Translations under genes and position numbers: made by a program
NCBI GenBank assembly: GCA_002633005.1
Contig: NMRA01000050.1
Location: forward strand, 1,223,387 to 1,287,386
DNA length: 64,000 bases
Origin: Phoronis australis
Lineage: Eukaryota; Phoronida; Phoronidae
Direction of reading: 5' to 3'
The notes under the pieces: model-generated
Database searches by the model: none
Seen by the model: only the letters and a program-made list of their open reading frames with translations
What the model was told of the DNA's origin: nothing
Part shown: positions 59,319 to 64,000 of the stretch, piece by piece
Layout: each line of letters opens with the position of its first letter
Position numbering within the stretch: the first letter of the stretch is position 1

Positions 59319-60925
59319 CTACAGAAAATTAACAGATGGTGGACAGAACATGAGGTCTGCCGGTTGCGTGACCTCACGATTAATAATGACAGAAAAATCA
59401 GGATCTGCGGACTGTTTAGCTGAAATATTTAAAACATTCGGAGATGTTGTATTGTTATAAATAAAACAGCCATCAGGTTTCAGATCAAACTTTTCATTAT
59501 CTGCACCATCTGAAGCAAAAATGCTGGACAGACCAAAATCTGTCTCGTCAAGGTCACATGGAGAAAGTGACTGAGTAGCCAGTGTAGGGTTGGAGTCAGG
59601 ATTCGTAATCACTTGCCTAGTTCCAACACATTTGTCTACTTTGGGAAGAAATGCAAGTGCACTCTTCTTAATCTTTATGGTCTCTGGAACGGACTCACCA
59701 ATTGACGCTGCAGGAGAGACACAGACGTTCCTACTCACTGCCACATCTCGTATGAAATCAGGCTGAGACAGCCCCCCTGCAGTTAGTGGGACATTTTGTG
59801 AAACAGTAACTGCAACATCTTGAGTAATCAATGAGTCATATGCAATATTATCAACTGATGAGTCTGGAACTTCAATACTATCTACTGGATTAGATACAGT
59901 ACTATCATCTTCAGTTGAAGGTACAGAGAACTCACCAGCAGTCTGAGTAGATGACTCAGCTGTCTTGGAAAGGAAATCCTCAGTCGAACCAGTATGTTTC
60001 ATGAATTTCTGAACCGATTTTTTCAAGAAACCTAACAGGCCAACTACTTTTTTACCGTCAGGGAGGTCAAAGTTCATTCGACGAGCTGAAACAGAATTCC
60101 AACAAGCTGACTGATAATGACCCAGCTTTCCACACCTGAAACACCTGCGAGGAGGATTAGAAGATCTTCCCAGAGATGAACTCGGTGAAACTCTTGGTGA
60201 AAATGGAGAAGATCGCTTCGGCGACTGTGTCTGCAACATCGCAAACAACTTGTTAAAATTGTTTGATACTTCCCTCCGATGTTCTAAAAGGTCAGACTTT
60301 AACTCATCCATCTTCTTATGAAGCTTAGCATAGTCAGTCATAAGGAATGAAACCGACGCATCTAAGTCATTGCACCTACCCTCAAGAACATCTAATCGAG
60401 ACTCTAAGGAGACACGAGGAATGAACTTAAGAGCTGGCTTCTTGGTTACTTGGCGAACAACAACTTCATCTCCTTCCATATTCCCCTCTCTACAAAAAGA
60501 TACCGAATTAGGTGAATTGGAAGTAGCCATCAAGTCTTTGGTTGTTGAAAACCACCTAGTGGCATTCAAGGCAGCCATGAGTGTACTTGGTAGACTGTTT
60601 ATAGCCAACTGCGCAACCTCTCCTGTAGACCTAAACAGAACCGAAGAACCGCCTGAGCTTCATCAGAGTCCCTCGCCTCTGGAAAGGCCAACAAGAATAA
60701 ACTTGTAAGACGGTCGGTCAGCCCATTGTTCTAAGGACTCGTCAGAAGTTTGCTTGGCTGACTGGAACCTAAGTTGGTGCACTTCATTGCACTCGACATC
60801 TGCCCCGACACGATAGGTCATATGATCCACAATTTGGTCGAAACTTGAGTGTGGATGAGCTTTAATATGGTTGAAAAACCAACGAGAGGCATCACCTTCC
60901 AAGCACGTGCCCAGCTCCGTTCTAC
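59319..60925 (-). pseudogene. Retrotransposon gag with CCHC zinc knuckle, 5'-truncated and frameshifted
   Basis: The capsid-like part begins near 60902 with LEGDASRWFF and continues to ESLEQWADR, the usual retrotransposon gag pattern. At about 60715 a 4 bp duplication shifts the frame. A second shift occurs near 60625 after an AVLRFC block. From about 60610 a 429-codon open frame runs to 59319. It holds a coiled-coil-prone segment, a CFRCGKLGHYQSAC zinc knuckle (C-x2-C-x4-H-x4-C) and a long Ser/Thr/Asp-rich tail ending NFL. The first ATG in the long frame is at about 60578. No pol follows. Known role of gag: RNA packaging in the retrotransposon particle. The long intact 3' half is notable beside the broken capsid. 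Confidence 0.8.
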
Positions 60926-60929
60926 ATTT

Positions 60930-62500
60930 TTGTTATTGTTTACAATCCGACTCCATTAATGTACACCCATGATATCAGTATTTTCTGAATCCTCTTGTCA
61001 TGCACATTTCAAAAATACATAGCACGTACCTATTGGTGTCTTCCTTGTCATGCAGTTTGCGTTTTTTGGAGGTTTTTTCACCCGTTCATTTCCTATCGCG
61101 TTGTCTCTTTGCCGCTGCCATTTTATAATTGGATGCGACACCTATAGGTAGATAGGTAAACTACTACTGTAGGCCTGTTCTCTTTTCCGGGGTTTAAATA
61201 TCTTTGCGCCTCCGTGCAAGCAGACTGAAATGTAGGCTCGAACTTTCAGAAACTTGGACCTTTGAATTTTTGTAAGAGAAAAAATCAGGGTTAACAACGA
61301 TCGCAAGGTTTCATGGTTTTCATTAGTTTCTGCGTATGTGGACCTCTTTGAACCCAACTAAAATGTCGAGAACGGTCTATGATACCATGGGGTGGAGCCA
61401 ACACTTTGTCTTGGGCAATCGCTTAAACCGGCCACGACTGCATACGCACACCAGCCCGGGGTGTGTGGGTAGTAGGCCCATTCCCCCTCCTCCCCCCCCC
61501 CCCCCCNCTCCTTCTACTAAAATTCGCATACAGCTTGGTGCACGAAGTCTACAAGCATTAATGTCTGTTGCTGTAGCGGATCTAGGATACCATGCATAGG
61601 CGGATTTAGGGGGGGTCACGGTTCAGGCCCCCACCCCCCATTCATCCCCTAGATCGGCCAGTGCAGAGGGGGGTGACATTCCGGTATTTCCTCATGCTGG
61701 TTCATTTTGCTTGCGGCTTGCCCAGGGAGAGGTGGGGCCGGGCTGGCCCGCTTCCTACTAATTCGCCGGCCTACACTATGTGATTGTTCCATTGTGTTAT
61801 GAGATGAATACTTGAATATGCTTGTGTGTTTTTAAATAAAAAGGCATTCTGTAACATCAGTACCCGGAAGGTCCAACAGTGTTGTAGCGTCACAAGAATT
61901 GATTAGAATCTTGGACGCCAAAAGGGTGTGGCACTAATTCAAATGTAGGTCTGAAATGACTGAACTTGAAAACAATACCAAATAAAATTATACTAATGGT
62001 AATTATATTTACTAGACAAAAATGAAAAATGAAAAATGTAATAAACGAAACAGCTGAACACCCGTGTTCAGCGACCTACCCGCTACGACACAGGTGGTAC
62101 CGAGCGACAAGGAAAACAAATCCACGAAAGTTACTTTGAATTACGCGCCACTCGGTGTAAAGGTAGAAACTCCACGCAGCAACTACGGCAAATGTTGTGA
62201 CTCGATACACAGTTCATTATTGTGTCATGGACCGTGGCGACACCTACGGGTGTGTGTGGGTCAACGAAGTACGCAAGGCATTCACTATGGCCGATCTTAG
62301 TTTGCCAAATTCAAAATTGTCAGTGAAGTGTCTTTGTTTAAAATATTGAAAACAAAAAACACGAGCACTGTAATGGAAAAATACACATAGGCAAAATATA
62401 GAGTAAACCAAGAAAAAATTTGGGAAGCAAAGGTAATATAAATTACGAGAAATAAATCATAACCAAGAGGGAGGCTCAGTAATAAGAGCTGAGCTGATGA
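60930..62500. other. Intergenic with low-complexity and hAT-MITE fragments
   Basis: A poly-C run with N at 61507 creates artificial Pro/Gly-rich frames. AGGCGGATTTAGGGGGGG at about 61600 and GTAGCGGATCTAGG at about 61573 are hAT-MITE-type ends. No gene recognised. Confidence 0.45.
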
Positions 62501-62519
62501 AAGTAGGTTATTGGAGAAT

Positions 62520-62700
62520 GTGCAGGTACCGAACCTGTAGGATTTTTTAAAGGGGGTTCGGATAATGATTTTTTAAGAAAGGTGGCCCAAGTCAACAATT
62601 TGAAAATTCTAGCATTGATATCACTACAATCAAGGAAAATGGGGGGTCCAGACCCCTTTAACCTGCCACCCTGGATCTGCCTGTACTCAACTGATTTGGT
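62520..62700 (-). repeat. hAT-type MITE fragment
   Basis: On the minus strand CAGGCAGATCCAGGGTGGCA followed by GGGGTCTGGACCCCCC matches the usual 5' end of hAT-derived MITEs. Related to the fragments at 6240 and 61600. Confidence 0.4.
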
Positions 62701-64000
62701 AAATCTTTTAGGCATTTTTTTGTTCTTTACTCACAGTTTTTATATTTTTCTATCATTTTATCTTGATTATGAACTCCTCTTTTGACTTAATAATATAACT
62801 AAAAACTGAGCTCTTAATTCAGTCAAAACATTTAGGGACTTAGTCCTTAAATTAGGTGCATTGCATGAAAAGATCCCCACTTATTTTCAATCATTGAGAA
62901 TTCTACGGTCTCTGGTAGGTCCTAGCGTTAGGGAACCAGGTTAATGAAGGCCCAGGTGGCACTGAATAGTTAGGCTGCGGCCGCGGCCAATTTGCACTGC
63001 CAAAATATAGAAATTTTGGGGTAGGCCAAGTTTGGGGGCATTTTGTAGGTGGGCATTGCACGTAGGCTCAGTGAATGTGGTTTGTTTGTATTTGTGAACA
63101 TGCTGTGAATAAAAAAAGGCCACTTTCTTGGCTGTAGCTGCACTCTTCTTCAAGATGGCGGCCCCCGGTTGCAATTGTGCATTGTTGGGTAGCGACCGAG
63201 AAATTTGCTGTGATTTATTTAGCCCTCAAACAAGCCAGAATTGCCAAAAAAAAATAGTTGCCGTGGTTGACAGTACTTTTGGACCACATTTTCGGAATCG
63301 GTAGGAAATTTGCTTTCAGACTCTAATGTTGGTTTTAGTCGTGCATCGGCAGGGAAGTGGTGTTTTTCGGGGTGAAAAGTGCCGATTTTGCATTTTTTTG
63401 CCCTTATTTTTCTTAGTCTAGCTTGATTTTCAGTGGGAATGAAATGGTCAAAAATACAAGAAAGAATAAAGTTTCTGTGCTCATCTGCTGGGCTTTTTAT
63501 GTATTTTAGGGTTAGAGTGCCGTAGAAATTCAGAAGGCTGGTTATTTTTTTCCACGAAGTCGCACTCTTTTAATGGTATGAAATGAGATACTTTTTGTTT
63601 GTTAGTCGTCTTCAGGACATTATTAATGACAATTTACACAGAGAATGCGTGAGACATTATTAACCCAAATAAGCCAATCCGGTTTTTGTTTATTCATTAT
63701 TTATAGCTTTTTTTTGAATGTGTAAGCTAAATACTTGTTCATTGAACTCAATAAAAGTAAAATAATACTTGTTATGAACAATAGGGATAAAAAACACCCC
63801 CTCAACAGGCTTCATGTACATTTCAAGTAATTCAAGTTGAGAAAAACGTTATATGCATCCCAAAATATGACTGAAGCTATGCAAGGTGACCTGACAGCTT
63901 AGGAATGCACTAGTGTCACAATTTTATAAATAGTTCTTTTTTCATGGTTGAATGTGAGGTCTGTCATTAGGTAACTATAAAAGTGTGGATCTCAAAAATG
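62700..64000. other. Intergenic, nothing recognised
   Basis: GGTCCTAGCGTTAGGGAACC at 62919-62938 may be a solo end of the GTTCAGTAACGCTAGG MITE family. Otherwise AT-rich sequence without supported features. Confidence 0.4.

Noticed and set aside
61336-61619. Proline/glycine-rich open frames
   Set aside because: Caused by a poly-C run with an N at 61507; no coding support.

Overview
This is an animal nuclear genome window, not bacterial or viral. Genes are split into short exons with GT-AG introns, one gene has a TATA box and a signal-peptide exon, and much of the remainder is decayed transposon. The best organism guess is a marine invertebrate, probably a mollusc. That rests on one gene, a secreted histidine-rich SOD-fold protein like the dominin/cavortin/extrapallial proteins of bivalves, and is inference only.

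Layout. 1-9.4 kb is repeat-rich: a decayed LINE reverse transcriptase, a 110 bp hairpin, and two copies of a TTAA-flanked DNA transposon (possibly Kolobok-like). 9.49-14.83 kb (minus) holds a complete eight-exon gene for a secreted 305-residue Cu/Zn-SOD-like protein, with a TATA box at 14.88 kb. 15-23.5 kb holds miniature inverted-repeat elements (MITEs), a hAT transposon remnant and a 510 bp foldback. 23.72-24.68 kb (minus) is an intact intronless aldo-keto reductase. 25.40-25.90 kb is a young LINE insertion with a 15 bp target-site duplication. 26-34.8 kb has no gene I can support, only dispersed repeats and an 18 bp minisatellite.

34.9-58.3 kb (minus) is a TRAF-type signalling gene assembled here from ten coding exons and a likely 5' UTR exon. 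It encodes a RING finger, TRAF zinc fingers, a coiled coil and the start of a TRAF-C (MATH) domain. Instead of the rest of MATH, the next two phase-compatible exons encode a death-effector-domain-like helical domain and a stop codon. Its introns carry LINE remnants, a Tc1/mariner-like element with 24-26 bp inverted ends, a foldback with hammerhead-ribozyme-like cores, a frameshifted RT-RNase H retrotransposon, and two arrays of ~440 bp higher-order repeats. Each ~145 bp array subunit carries a CTCF-like core motif.

58.5-60.9 kb (minus) holds a 5'-truncated, frameshifted retrotransposon gag with a CCHC zinc knuckle and a possible LTR next to the TRAF 5' end. 61-64 kb has only low-complexity sequence and MITE fragments.

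Several single N bases are flanked by near-identical copies, which suggests unmerged haplotypes in the assembly. All exon boundaries were read by eye from splice consensus, reading-frame phase and protein similarity. None was tested against transcripts or databases.
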